Positions 9,254-18,119 are shown, numbered from the stretch's first letter. The stretch: DNA of 64,000 nucleotides from Roseateles sp. (GCA_019232985.1 JAFAMW010000067.1:1-64000); one strand, 5' to 3'. Notes: generated by a model not told the origin, from the sequence alone. Numbers and translations: made by a program.

Positions 9254-9820
9254 GTGAACAAGATGCGGATCCCAGCGCGAACCCTGCTGCTGCCGGGCTG
9301 GCAGAACTCCGACGCCGCGCATTGGCAGAGCCGCTGGCAGGCCCTGCACGGCTTCGAGCGGCTCGAGCAGGACGACTGGCTGTGGCCGCGCCGCGGCGAC
9401 TGGATGGCGCGGCTCGAAGAGACCGTGCGCGAAAGCGAGCGCCCGCTCCGCCTGGTCGCGCATTCGCTCGGCTGCCATCTCGTCGCGGCCTGGGCCGCGC
9501 ATACGCAACTCGCCGCACGCGTGCAGGGCGCGCTGCTCGTCGCGCCGCCCGACCTCGAGCGCGCCGACCTGCCGCCGCAGCTGCACAACTGGCGCAGCAC
9601 CCTGCCCGGCCGCACCCACGCACGACTGCCGTTCCGCAGCGTGCTCGCGGCGAGCAGCGACGATCCGTTCTGCGCGATCGAGCGCGCGGGTTCGCTGGCT
9701 GCGGCCTGGGGCGCCGAGCTCGTTGTCTGTGGCGCGCGCGGCCACTTGAACAGCGCGTCGGGCCTCGGCGACTGGCCCGAGGGCCTCGCGCTGCTCGAGC
9801 AGATCGAGACGGCGGACTGA
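9254..9820 (+). CDS. RBBP9/YdeN-type alpha/beta hydrolase
   Basis: A 188-residue serine hydrolase. [19 protein letters not shown], the nucleophile in [14 protein letters not shown], Asp in ASSDDPF and His in [15 protein letters not shown] are diagnostic of the RBBP9/YdeN family (DUF1234-like small hydrolases). Substrate unknown. I chose the GTG at 9254 because AAAGG at 9243-9247 is well placed; an ATG follows at 9263. It ends 20 bases before parB and is probably cotranscribed with it. Confidence 0.9.
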   Translation: MNKMRIPARTLLLPGWQNSDAAHWQSRWQALHGFERLEQDDWLWPRRGDWMARLEETVRESERPLRLVAHSLGCHLVAAWAAHTQLAARVQGALLVAPPDLERADLPPQLHNWRSTLPGRTHARLPFRSVLAASSDDPFCAIERAGSLAAAWGAELVVCGARGHLNSASGLGDWPEGLALLEQIETAD

Positions 9821-9840
9821 TCGGCGACAATCGCGCCCCT

Positions 9841-10809
9841 ATGGTCACGAAGAAACCCAAAGGCCTGGGCATGGGCCTCGAAGCGCTGCTTGGTCCCAAG
9901 GTCAGCGATCAGCCCAGCGTCGAACGCGACGGCGCGCCGAGCACGCTGAAGCTCGCGCAGCTGCAGGCCGGCAAGTACCAGCCGCGCACGCGCATGGACG
10001 AGGGCTCGCTGTACGAGCTCGCCGAGTCGATCAAGGCGCAAGGCATCATGCAGCCGATTCTTGTCCGTCCCCTGGACGAACAAGATCGGCCAGCCGGTCA
10101 AGGGAAGTCGCAGGGGCCCTCCCCTGCGACAGGCGCGTCGAGCGCCGACAGCGCGCTGCCACGCTACGAAATCATCGCCGGCGAACGCCGCTTCCGCGCG
10201 GCGCGGCTCGCGGGCCTCGACGAGGTGCCGGTGCTCGTCAAGCCGGTGCCTGACAACGCGGCCGCCGCGATGGCGCTGATCGAGAACATCCAGCGCGAGG
10301 ACCTGAACCCGCTCGAAGAGGCGCAGGGCCTGCAGCGCCTGATCGACGAGTTTGGCCTGACCCACGAACAAGCGGCCCAGGCCGTCGGCCGCTCGCGCAG
10401 CGCCGCGACGAACCTGCTGCGCCTGCTCAAGCTCGCCGACCCCGTGCAGAACATGCTGATGGCCGGCGATATCGACATGGGCCACGCGCGTGCGCTGCTG
10501 CCGCTCGATGGTGCGACGCAGATCACCACGGCGACGCAGATCGCCGCGAAGAAGCTCTCGGTGCGCGAGGCCGAGAAGCTCGTCGCGCGCACGGGTGCGG
10601 GCCGTCAGACGCCGCTGCTGCGCGTCAAGGGCGACAAGAGCCGCGACGTGCTGCGCCTCGAAGAGGAACTCTCGGACCTGCTCGCCGCGACCGTCGAGGT
10701 CCGCGTGAAGAAGCGCAGCAAGCGCGGCGAACAGGGCGAGCTCGCGATCCAGTTCGCGTCGCTCGACCAGCTCAACGGCCTGATCGACCGGCTGCGCGGC
10801 GAGGGCTGA
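9841..10809 (+). CDS. parB: Chromosome partitioning protein ParB (Spo0J)
   Basis: A 322-residue CTPase clamp that loads at parS and spreads. The N-terminal [15 protein letters not shown] matches the ParA-stimulating peptide region. CTP-binding motifs are [10 protein letters not shown] (68-77) and GERRFRAAR (114-122), with [14 protein letters not shown] next; the helix-turn-helix is [20 protein letters not shown]; the C-terminus is a dimerisation domain. Unusually, about 29 residues (79-107, rich in Gly, Ser, Ala, Gln) separate the two CTP motifs, where most ParB proteins have a few residues. The DNA for this insert is palindromic (see repeat). It is separated from parA by three genes. Confidence 0.97.
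   Translation: MVTKKPKGLGMGLEALLGPKVSDQPSVERDGAPSTLKLAQLQAGKYQPRTRMDEGSLYELAESIKAQGIMQPILVRPLDEQDRPAGQGKSQGPSPATGASSADSALPRYEIIAGERRFRAARLAGLDEVPVLVKPVPDNAAAAMALIENIQREDLNPLEEAQGLQRLIDEFGLTHEQAAQAVGRSRSAATNLLRLLKLADPVQNMLMAGDIDMGHARALLPLDGATQITTATQIAAKKLSVREAEKLVARTGAGRQTPLLRVKGDKSRDVLRLEEELSDLLAATVEVRVKKRSKRGEQGELAIQFASLDQLNGLIDRLRGEG
10060..10130. repeat. Palindromic insert inside parB
   Basis: Two inverted repeats lie in the extra loop of parB. At 10107-10130, GTCGCAGGGG and CCCCTGCGAC are perfect 10-bp arms around CCCT. At 10060-10084, CTTGTCCGTCC pairs with GGACGAACAAG with one mismatch. The reading frame stays open. The structure suggests a small palindromic repeat captured in frame by the gene. 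Confidence 0.65.
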
Positions 10810-10863
10810 ACGCCTGCGCGCATGCGGCCCGCGCGGCCGCGATCTGCCAGCTTCTCACACGCC

Positions 10864-10896
10864 CGTCATGCGCACGCTTAAAGCCCGCGCATGACG
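10864..10896. repeat. Long inverted repeat upstream of prkA
   Basis: Perfect 10-bp arms CGTCATGCGC and GCGCATGACG flank a 13-bp spacer. No T-run follows, so a factor-independent terminator for parB is unlikely. Its centre is about 58 bp upstream of the putative -12 element, a distance that would suit an enhancer-binding-protein site. Confidence 0.5.
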
Positions 10897-10924
10897 CCGG
10901 GCTAATCGCGCCGCGCGTCGGCGC

Positions 10925-10940
10925 TGGCATGCTGCGTGCA
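10925..10940 (+). promoter_or_regulatory. Candidate sigma-54 promoter for prkA
   Basis: TGGCATGCTGCGTGCA keeps the -24 GG and -12 GC at the correct spacing and matches the TGGCACG-N4-TTGCW consensus at 10 of 12 defined positions. Transcription would start near 10950, giving a leader of about 340 bases. In E. coli the homologous yeaGH genes are known to respond to nitrogen stress and sigma-54. This is a sequence match only. Confidence 0.5.
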
Positions 10941-11287
10941 TAAGCTACGCATCGACACGACACCGCATGACAAGGCCAGACACCGCATTCGCGGGATCGC
11001 GTAGCAAACGCCAACAAGTACCGCACCATGTTCGAGGCCATCGGCGTAGCATGGTGTCAACGGCGGAACGCGTTCGACTGTTGAAGCCCTGTCGAGCCCG
11101 TTCTTATCCAAGGATCCAAGCGACGCACCACGAGCCAAGCTGACCACGACCTAGACCCCGGAAAGCTCTGATGACGCCTCGGCAAGGCATGACGCCGAGG
11201 ATCTGGGCGCCATCAAAACTTCCCTGCCGCCAGACCGCCGCGCGCCCGCACGGCGGCGCGCGACGGGGAACCTGCCGGAGGTCGTGA

Positions 11288-13210
11288 ATGGACGTGATCA
11301 AGAACTTCGCCGCGCGCTACGAGCGCACCCGGGTCGAGGAGATGTCCCTCGAGGACTACCTCGCCGAGTGCAAGCGCAATCCCCTCGCCTACGCCACCGC
11401 CGCCGAGCGCATGCTCAAGGCCATCGGCGAGCCGCAGATGATCGACACGCGCAACGACCCGCGCCTGTCGCGCACCTTCGCGAACAAGACCATCAAGATC
11501 TACCCGGCCTTCGCCGAGTTCTACGGCATGGAGGAGGCGATCGAGCAGGTCGTCAGCTACTTCCGCCACGCCGCGCAAGGCCTCGAGGAGAAGAAGCAGG
11601 TGCTCTACCTGCTCGGCCCGGTCGGCGGCGGCAAGAGCTCGATCGCCGAGCGCCTCAAGCAGCTGATGGAGCAGGTGCCGTTCTACGCGCTCAAGGACTC
11701 GCCCGTGAACGAGTCGCCGCTGGGCCTGTTCGACCCGGTCGAGGACGGCCCGGTGCTCGAGCAGGAGTTTGACATCCCGCGCCGCTACCTCAATCGCATC
11801 CTGAGCCCCTGGGCCGTCAAGCGCCTCGAGGAATACGGCGGCGACATCCGCCGCTTCAAGGTCGTCAAGCGCTTCCCGAGCGTGCTCAAGCAGATCGGCG
11901 TGGCCAAGACCGAGCCCGGCGACGAGAACAACCAGGACATCTCGAGCCTCGTCGGCAAGGTCGACATCCGCAAGCTCGAGACCTACGCCCAGGACGACCC
12001 CGACGCCTACAGCTACTCGGGCGGCCTGTGCCTCGCGAACCAGGGCCTGCTCGAGTTCGTCGAGATGTTCAAGGCGCCGATCAAGGTCCTGCACCCGCTG
12101 CTCACGGCCACGCAGGAGGGCAACTACAAGGGCACCGAGGGCTTCGGCGCGATCCCCTTCGACGGCATCGTGCTCGCCCACAGCAACGAGAGCGAGTGGA
12201 AGTCCTTCCGCAACAACAAGAACAACGAGGCCTTCCTCGACCGCATCTACATCGTCAAGGTGCCCTACTGCCTGCGCGTGTCCGAGGAGATCAAGATCTA
12301 CGAGAAGCTCGTGCGCAACTCCTCGCTCGCCTACGCGAAATGCGCGCCGGGCACGCTGCGCATGATGAGCCAGTTCGCGATCCTCACGCGCCTCAAGGAG
12401 CCCGAGAACTCCTCGCTGTTCTCGAAGATGCAGGTCTACGACGGCGAGAACCTCAAGGACACCGACCCGCGCGCGAAGAGCTACCAGGAGTACCGCGACT
12501 TCGCCGGCGTCGACGAGGGCATGAACGGCATCTCGACGCGCTTCGCGTACAAGATCCTTTCCAAGGTCTTCAACTTCGACCCGGCCGAGGTCGCCGCGAA
12601 CCCGGTGCACCTGATGTACGTGCTCGAGCAGCAGATCGAGCGCGAGCAGTTCGCGCCCGAGCTCGAGCAGAAGTTCGTCGGCTACGTCAAGGAGCTGCTC
12701 GCGCCGCGCTACGCCGAGTTCATCGGCAAGGAGATCCAGACCGCCTACCTCGAGAGCTATAGCGAGTACGGCCAGAACATCTTCGACCGCTACGTCACCT
12801 ACGCCGACTACTGGATCCAGGACCAGGAGTACCGCGACATCGACACCGGCGAGGTGTTCGACCGCTCGGCGCTGAACGGCGAGCTCGAGAAGATCGAGAA
12901 GCCCGCGGGCATCAGCAACCCCAAGGACTTCCGCAACGAGATCGTCAACTTCGTGCTGCGCGCGCGCGCGAACAACGCGGGCAAGAACCCGGCCTGGACC
13001 AGCTACGAGAAACTGCGCACCGTGATCGAGAAGAAGATGTTCTCGAACACCGAGGAGCTGCTGCCCGTGATCAGCTTCAACGCCAAGGCGAGCGCCGACG
13101 AGGCCAAGAAGCACGAGGATTTCGTGAATCGCATGGTCGACAAGGGCTACACGGCCAAGCAGGTGCGGCTGCTGTGCGAATGGTATTTGCGCGTCCGTAA
13201 GAGCAGTTGA
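11288..13210 (+). CDS. prkA: PrkA serine protein kinase (YeaG)
   Basis: A 640-residue cytoplasmic protein of the PrkA/YeaG family. It has an AAA-type core with Walker A GPVGGGKS at residues 110-117 and a C-terminal PrkA kinase-like region. The segments YRDIDTGEVFDRSALN and ISNPKDFRNEIVNFVLRAR are highly conserved. In enterobacteria it works in stationary-phase and nitrogen-starvation stress, and related proteins may act as AAA proteases. A strong GGAGGT at 11277-11282 fixes the start. It heads prkA-yeaH-spoVR, the classical three-gene stress cluster. Confidence 0.96.
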   Translation: MDVIKNFAARYERTRVEEMSLEDYLAECKRNPLAYATAAERMLKAIGEPQMIDTRNDPRLSRTFANKTIKIYPAFAEFYGMEEAIEQVVSYFRHAAQGLEEKKQVLYLLGPVGGGKSSIAERLKQLMEQVPFYALKDSPVNESPLGLFDPVEDGPVLEQEFDIPRRYLNRILSPWAVKRLEEYGGDIRRFKVVKRFPSVLKQIGVAKTEPGDENNQDISSLVGKVDIRKLETYAQDDPDAYSYSGGLCLANQGLLEFVEMFKAPIKVLHPLLTATQEGNYKGTEGFGAIPFDGIVLAHSNESEWKSFRNNKNNEAFLDRIYIVKVPYCLRVSEEIKIYEKLVRNSSLAYAKCAPGTLRMMSQFAILTRLKEPENSSLFSKMQVYDGENLKDTDPRAKSYQEYRDFAGVDEGMNGISTRFAYKILSKVFNFDPAEVAANPVHLMYVLEQQIEREQFAPELEQKFVGYVKELLAPRYAEFIGKEIQTAYLESYSEYGQNIFDRYVTYADYWIQDQEYRDIDTGEVFDRSALNGELEKIEKPAGISNPKDFRNEIVNFVLRARANNAGKNPAWTSYEKLRTVIEKKMFSNTEELLPVISFNAKASADEAKKHEDFVNRMVDKGYTAKQVRLLCEWYLRVRKSS

Positions 13211-13211
13211 A

Positions 13212-13342
13212 ATGAAGCCCCTCGCCCGGTCTTACCCCGCTGAACGCGGGCAAGCCCAGTCGGTCCCCCGCGGGGACGCGGCGACCCGCGGCATCGTGCC
13301 GCAGGCCGCCACCGGCGGGCCGGCTTGGAAGCGGCCCGGCGC
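13212..13342. repeat. GC-rich intergenic palindromic element, copy 2
   Basis: Between prkA and yeaH are several hairpins: CCCGC/GCGGG, GTCCCC/GGGGAC and GCGGCA/TGCCGC, ending in CTTGGAAGCGGCCCGGCGC (13324-13342), the segment shared with copies near 3628 and 24210. The left edge, ATGAAGCCCCTCGCCC (13212-13227), is identical to the first 16 bases of spoVR. It may attenuate transcription between prkA and yeaH. Confidence 0.65.
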
Positions 13343-13377
13343 CGGCCCCAAATTCCCTGCCTTCATACCTCACTGAT

Positions 13378-14661
13378 ATGTCGCTGCAGCAAATCATCGA
13401 CCGCCGGCTCTCGGGCAAGAACAAGTCCGTCGGCAACCGCGAGCGCTTCCTGCGCCGCCACAAGGAGCAGATCCGCGAGGCGGTGCGGCGCGCGGTCGAC
13501 GGCCGCGGCATCCGCGACATCGAGCGCGGCGAGGAGGTCCATATCCCCAAGAAGGACCTGTCCGAGCCGGTGTTCGGCCATGGCGAGGGCGGCGTGCGCG
13601 AGGTCGTGCGGCCGGGCAACGCCGAGCATGTGAAGGGCGACCGCATCGCCAAGCCCAAGGGCGGCCAGGGCGGCGGCAGCGGCGGCCAGGCGAGCGACTC
13701 GGGCGAGGGCGACGACGACTTCGTGTTCCACCTCAGCCGCGAGGAGTTCATGCAGGTCTTCTTCGACGACCTGGCCCTGCCGAACCTGGAGCGCAACCAG
13801 CTCGCCGAGACGCCCGAGTACAAAACCCACCGCGCCGGCTTCACGAGCGACGGCACGCCGACCAACCTGCACGTCGTGCGCTCGATGCGCGGCGCCCTGG
13901 GCCGGCGCATCGCGCTGGCCACGGGCAAGCGCCGCGAGCTCGAGGAGCTCGAGCTCAAGCTCGCCGAGCTGCGCCGCCAGGACCCGAACAACCACGAGGT
14001 CCAGCGCCTGATCCTCGAGACCGAGGCGCATATCGAGCTGCTGCGCGAGCGCATCGCGGGCATCCCCTTCCTCGACCCGATCGACCTGCGCTTTCGCAAC
14101 CGCGTGCGCGTGCCGGTGCCGACGAGCCGCGCCGTGATGTTCTGCCTGATGGACGTGTCGGGCTCGATGGACGAGTCGCGCAAGGACCTCGCCAAGCGCT
14201 TCTTCATCCTGCTCTACCTGTTCCTCACGCGCCACTACGACAAGATCGACGTCGTCTTCATCCGCCACCACACGCAAGCGCAGGAGGTCGACGAGGACAG
14301 CTTTTTTCATGCGACGGAGACCGGCGGCACGGTCGTGTCCTCGGCGCTCGTGCTGATGGAGCAGATCATCCGCGAGCGCTACCCGAGCAACGAGTGGAAC
14401 ATCTACGGCGCCCAGGCCAGCGACGGCGACAACTGGCACCACGACAGCGGCCGCTGCCGCGAGCTGCTCGCCACCCAGCTGCTGCCGCTGTGCCGCTACT
14501 TCGCCTATGTCCAGGTCGCCGAGGCCGAGCAGAACCTCTGGGAGGAATACGGCAAGCTCGCCGAGGAGTGCAGCCACTTCGCGATGCGCAAGGCGGTCGA
14601 GCCCGCGCAGATCTACCCGGTGTTCCGCGAGCTATTCAAGAAGGAAGGCCAGACCGCATGA
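13378..14661 (+). CDS. yeaH: YeaH/YhbH-family protein with VWA-like domain
   Basis: A 427-residue UPF0229 (DUF444) protein. The N-terminus IIDRRLSGKNKSVGNRERFL and the metal-site motif DVSGS (259-263) within CLMDVSGSMDESRKDLAKRFF mark the family. A Gly/Asp-rich low-complexity linker lies at about residues 95-113. The biochemical role is unknown; it is nearly always linked to PrkA and SpoVR and needed for the same stress responses. Its stop overlaps the spoVR start. The start follows the repeat element without a strong ribosome-binding site. Confidence 0.95.
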   Translation: MSLQQIIDRRLSGKNKSVGNRERFLRRHKEQIREAVRRAVDGRGIRDIERGEEVHIPKKDLSEPVFGHGEGGVREVVRPGNAEHVKGDRIAKPKGGQGGGSGGQASDSGEGDDDFVFHLSREEFMQVFFDDLALPNLERNQLAETPEYKTHRAGFTSDGTPTNLHVVRSMRGALGRRIALATGKRRELEELELKLAELRRQDPNNHEVQRLILETEAHIELLRERIAGIPFLDPIDLRFRNRVRVPVPTSRAVMFCLMDVSGSMDESRKDLAKRFFILLYLFLTRHYDKIDVVFIRHHTQAQEVDEDSFFHATETGGTVVSSALVLMEQIIRERYPSNEWNIYGAQASDGDNWHHDSGRCRELLATQLLPLCRYFAYVQVAEAEQNLWEEYGKLAEECSHFAMRKAVEPAQIYPVFRELFKKEGQTA

Positions 14662-16169
14662 AGCCCCTCGCCCAACGCCCCGCCGCGCCCTTGCCGGCGC
14701 CGAGCGACTGGACCTTCGAGCTGATCAACGACTACCACGACGTGATCCGCGCGACGGCCGAGCGCTACGGGCTCGACACCTACCCGAACCAGCTCGAGAT
14801 CATCTCGGCCGAGCAGATGATGGACGCCTACTCGTCGGTCGGCATGCCCGTCAACTACCGGCACTGGAGCTACGGCAAGGAATTCATCGCCACGCAGCAG
14901 AACTACAAGCGCGGCCAGATGGGACTGGCCTACGAGATCGTCATCAACTCCGACCCCTGCATCGCCTACCTGATGGAGGAGAACACGATGGCGATGCAGG
15001 CGCTCGTGATCGCCCACGCGAGCTACGGCCACAACAGCTTCTTCAAGGGCAACTACCTGTTCCGCATGTGGACCGACGCGTCGTCGATCATCGACTACCT
15101 GGTCTACGCGAAGAACTACGTCGCCGAATGCGAGGAGCGCCACGGCCTCGAGGCCGTCGAGGAACTGCTCGACTCCTGCCACGCGCTGATGAACCACGGC
15201 GTCGACCGCTACCGCCGCCCGGCCAAGCTCTCGCTCGCCCAGGAAAAGACCCGCCTGGCCGAGCGCGAACAACACGCGCAGCAGCAGATCAACGACCTCT
15301 GGCGCACGCTGCCGCGCAAGCCCGAGAGCGACGCCGACGAGACCGCCGAGAAGCGTCGCTTCCCCGAGGAGCCGCAGGAGAACCTGCTCTACTTCATCGA
15401 GAAGAACGCGCCGCTGCTCGAGCCCTGGCAGCGCGAGATCGTGCGCATCGTGCGCAAGATCGCGCAGTACTTCTACCCACAGCGCCAGACCCAGGTCATG
15501 AACGAGGGCTGGGCGACCTTCTGGCACCACCGCCTGCTCAACACCATGTACGACGACGGCTATCTGTCCGACGGCATGATGATCGAGTGGCTGAAGTCGC
15601 ACACCAACGTCGTCGCCCAGCCGCCGATGCAGAACCTCAACCCCTACGCGCTCGGCTTCGCGATGTACGGCGACATCAAGCGAATCTGCGAGGCGCCGAC
15701 CGAGGAAGACCGGCTCTGGTTCCCCGACATCGCGGGCAGCGACTGGGAGGCCACGCTCGACCACGCGATGCGCAACTTCAAGGACGAGAGCTTCATCGGC
15801 CAGTTCCTGAGCCCGCGCCTGATGCGCGAGTTCCGCCTGTTCTCGATCGTCGACGACGAGGCGCAGGCCGAGTACGAGATCTCGGCGATCCACGACGAGG
15901 CCGGCTACCAGCATGTGCGCCAGGCGCTGTCGCGCCAGTACGACCTCAGCACGCGCGAGCCGAACATCCAGGTCTGGAGCGTCAACCTGCGCGGCGACCG
16001 CTCGCTGACGCTGCGCCACACCCAGCACATGAACCGGCCGCTGCACGACAACGCGCTCGAGGTGCTCAGGCATGTCGCGCGCCTGTGGGGCTTCGCCGTG
16101 CACCTCGAGTCGGCGAACGAGCGCGGCGAGATCACGAAGCGCTGGGAAGTGCCCGCGCCCGCGCATTGA
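14658..16169 (+). CDS. spoVR: SpoVR-family protein
   Basis: A 503-residue soluble protein matching SpoVR/YcgB end to end, with hallmarks WSYGKEFIATQQNYKRGQ, INSDPCIAYLMEEN, HASYGHNSFFKGNY and MNEGWATFWHH. In Bacillus SpoVR affects spore cortex; in Gram-negative bacteria the family travels with PrkA and YeaH and its function is undefined. Conserved His and Glu residues (HASYGHN, NEGWATFWHHR) look like metal ligands, which is inference. The ATG at 14658 overlaps the yeaH stop, so the pair is coupled. Confidence 0.95.
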   Translation: MKPLAQRPAAPLPAPSDWTFELINDYHDVIRATAERYGLDTYPNQLEIISAEQMMDAYSSVGMPVNYRHWSYGKEFIATQQNYKRGQMGLAYEIVINSDPCIAYLMEENTMAMQALVIAHASYGHNSFFKGNYLFRMWTDASSIIDYLVYAKNYVAECEERHGLEAVEELLDSCHALMNHGVDRYRRPAKLSLAQEKTRLAEREQHAQQQINDLWRTLPRKPESDADETAEKRRFPEEPQENLLYFIEKNAPLLEPWQREIVRIVRKIAQYFYPQRQTQVMNEGWATFWHHRLLNTMYDDGYLSDGMMIEWLKSHTNVVAQPPMQNLNPYALGFAMYGDIKRICEAPTEEDRLWFPDIAGSDWEATLDHAMRNFKDESFIGQFLSPRLMREFRLFSIVDDEAQAEYEISAIHDEAGYQHVRQALSRQYDLSTREPNIQVWSVNLRGDRSLTLRHTQHMNRPLHDNALEVLRHVARLWGFAVHLESANERGEITKRWEVPAPAH

Positions 16170-16241
16170 CGAAGCTCGATTGACGCTGGCGGGCCGCGGT
16201 ACGAAGATCGCCGCAGCACCGACGACGATGCGGAGGCATGC

Positions 16242-16484
16242 ATGGAAGACAGCTGGCCCGCCCTGGCCCTCCCCGGTCTGGTTCTCGTGCTCGCGATCGG
16301 CGGCGCCTTGCGCTGGGACGCGCTGCGCCTGTGGTTCGCGAGCCTGTTCAGCCCGCCGCCCGGCGACGGCACGCAGCCCGCGCCGCAGCGCCTCGACGTG
16401 CCGCGCCACCTCGACGACGCGGCGCTGCGCCACCAGGCCCCGCCGAACAAGCCGCAGGCCCACCGCAGCGGCCGGCGCGGGTAA
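16242..16484 (+). CDS. Small predicted membrane-anchored protein
   Basis: An 80-residue protein I do not recognise. Residues about 8-24 (ALPGLVLVLAIGGALRW) form one hydrophobic helix followed by a Pro/Arg-rich hydrophilic tail. GGAGG at 16232-16236 is ideally spaced before the ATG, which is the main reason to accept it. It lies between spoVR and the adenosyltransferase on the same strand. Confidence 0.6.
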   Translation: MEDSWPALALPGLVLVLAIGGALRWDALRLWFASLFSPPPGDGTQPAPQRLDVPRHLDDAALRHQAPPNKPQAHRSGRRG

Positions 16485-16534
16485 TCGCCCCGCAGCGCCC
16501 CGGCAGTGCCGCGCCGCGCGCTACAGTGCGGCGC

Positions 16535-17128
16535 ATGGCAAACCGACTTTCCCAGATCGCGACGCGCACCGGCGACGACGGCACGACCGGCCTCGGCGAC
16601 GGCAGCCGCGTGCCCAAAGACCACCTGCGCGTAATCGCGATGGGCGACGTCGACGAGCTGAACTCGCAGATCGGCGTGCTGCTCGCCGAGCCCCTGCCCG
16701 TCGACGTGCGCGAGCTGCTGCTGACGATCCAGCACGAGCTGTTCAACCTCGGCGGCGAGCTGTGCATGCCCGGCTACACGCTCGTCAAGGACGACGCGGT
16801 GCTGCGCCTCGACGCGGCGCTCGCGCATTACAACGCCGCGCTGCCGCGCCTCGCCGAGTTCATCCTGCCCGGCGGCACGCGCAGCGCCGCGATCGCCCAT
16901 GTGTGCCGCACGGTCGCGCGGCGCGCCGAGCGCGCGGTCGTCACGCTCGCGGGCAGCGAGGCGCTCAACGCCGCGCCGCGCCAGTACCTGAACCGCCTGT
17001 CCGACCTGCTGTTCGTGCTCGCGCGCGTGCTCAACCGCGCGAACCTCGACGGCCTCGGCGGCGACGATGTCTACTGGCAGAGCGAACGGCTCAAGCAGCA
17101 GAGCGCGGAAAACGACGCCGAGGGCTGA
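16535..17128 (+). CDS. PduO-type cob(I)alamin adenosyltransferase
   Basis: A 197-residue ATP:corrinoid adenosyltransferase that makes adenosylcobalamin from cob(I)alamin. TRTGDDGTTGLGDG is the N-terminal ATP-binding motif, and RTVARRAERAVV with PRQYLNRLSDLLFVLAR is the C-terminal signature. An open frame extends upstream, but MANRLSQIATRTGDDG is the family start. The length fits single-domain PduO enzymes. No cobalamin synthesis gene or B12-dependent enzyme is near, so it may serve salvage. Confidence 0.94.
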   Translation: MANRLSQIATRTGDDGTTGLGDGSRVPKDHLRVIAMGDVDELNSQIGVLLAEPLPVDVRELLLTIQHELFNLGGELCMPGYTLVKDDAVLRLDAALAHYNAALPRLAEFILPGGTRSAAIAHVCRTVARRAERAVVTLAGSEALNAAPRQYLNRLSDLLFVLARVLNRANLDGLGGDDVYWQSERLKQQSAENDAEG

Positions 17129-17131
17129 CCG

Positions 17132-18106
17132 TCACCCCGCCGGCAGTTGCGCCGCGGCCGCGCGCAGGCGCTCGGCGTAGCGCGTGCGCAGCTCGGCCGG
17201 CGCGAGCACCTCGACATCGCCCGCGTGGCGCAGCAGGTCCATCAGCAGCTCGGTCGCGTCGACATAGGGCAGCTCGAGGCGCCAACGGCCATCGGCCAGC
17301 CAGTCGCTGCGCTGCGCCGGGTGCCATTCCTCGCGCGCGACCCATTGCGCGGCGTCGGCGCTGAACACCAGCGTCGCGCGGTGCTCGCGGCCGCCCGCGA
17401 AGATGCCGTAGCCGCGGTCGAGCTCGTCCTCGAGCGCCTTCAGCGGCATCGCCTTGGCGGGCTGCTCGAGCAGGGTCGCGGCCTCCATCGCGTCGAGCGC
17501 GAAGCGGCGCAGCGCGTCGCTGCGGTGGCACCAGGCGTCGAGGTACCAGCTGTTGCGGTAATGGACGAGGCGCTGCGGCGAGACGCGGCGCGGGCTCGCC
17601 GCGCCGCCGCGCGAGCGGTAGCGCAGCTCGAGCTGCTGACGCTTGACGACGGCGCTGCCGACGGTCTCGAAGCATTCGGTCGGCGCGCGCCGCCGCGCGG
17701 TGCTGATCAGCTTGATGCGCCGCGTGAGCTCGCGCGCCTCGTCGGCGTCGACGCCGAGCATGCCGGTCAGCTTGTCGAACATCGGCTGCAGGTGACGCGA
17801 CAAGGTGCCTTGCTCGTCGAGGCTGGCCAGCATCTGGTGCATGGTCAGCAGCGCGTGCAGCTCCTTCTCGTTGAACCACAGGCCCGGCAGCTCGTGTTTC
17901 CGGCCGCGCCATTGCTCGCCGAAGCGGTAGCCGTTGTCGGCGGCGTCGTACTCGATCGGCGCGCCCATGCGGTCGCGCAGGTATTGAAGGTCGCGCTTCA
18001 AGGTCGCCGGCGAGACCTCGAGCGCCTCGCGCAGCTCCGCGAAGCTCACGCAGCCGCGGTTGCGGATCAGCAGCTCGATCTTGTAGAAGCGTTCGGTACG
18101 GTCCAT
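17132..18106 (-). CDS. WYL-domain transcriptional regulator
   Basis: A 324-residue YafY-type regulator. The N-terminal winged helix-turn-helix is YKIELLIRNRGCVSFAELREALEVSPATLKRDLQYLRDRMG, the central WYL domain is QRLVHYRNSWYLDAWCHRSDALRRFALD, and a WCX-like C-terminal region follows. WYL proteins sense ligands, often nucleic acid or nucleotides, and many control defence or DNA-damage genes. It is divergent from the HNH-like gene at 18188, and a perfect palindrome lies between them, suggesting it controls both. It converges on the adenosyltransferase with a 3-base gap. Confidence 0.92.
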   Translation of the reverse strand: MDRTERFYKIELLIRNRGCVSFAELREALEVSPATLKRDLQYLRDRMGAPIEYDAADNGYRFGEQWRGRKHELPGLWFNEKELHALLTMHQMLASLDEQGTLSRHLQPMFDKLTGMLGVDADEARELTRRIKLISTARRRAPTECFETVGSAVVKRQQLELRYRSRGGAASPRRVSPQRLVHYRNSWYLDAWCHRSDALRRFALDAMEAATLLEQPAKAMPLKALEDELDRGYGIFAGGREHRATLVFSADAAQWVAREEWHPAQRSDWLADGRWRLELPYVDATELLMDLLRHAGDVEVLAPAELRTRYAERLRAAAAQLPAG

Positions 18107-18119
18107 CGACTTATTTTAT

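Larger units (their letters stand above)
10810..11287. other. 478-bp gene-free leader region before prkA
   Basis: No convincing coding frame on either strand. It holds a 33-bp inverted repeat (10864-10896), a sigma-54-like element (10925-10940), and, just before the prkA ribosome-binding site, a GC hairpin with arms CCGCCG/CGGCGG at 11235-11256. The long leader may carry post-transcriptional control of prkA. Confidence 0.6.

Noticed and set aside
10864..10896. parB terminator reading of the inverted repeat
   Set aside because: The hairpin has a 13-base loop and no T-run on either side, so a regulatory site is the better reading.
10902..11147. 81-codon minus-strand frame in the prkA leader
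   Set aside because: No ribosome-binding site, no recognisable fold, and it overlaps a region better explained as regulatory DNA.
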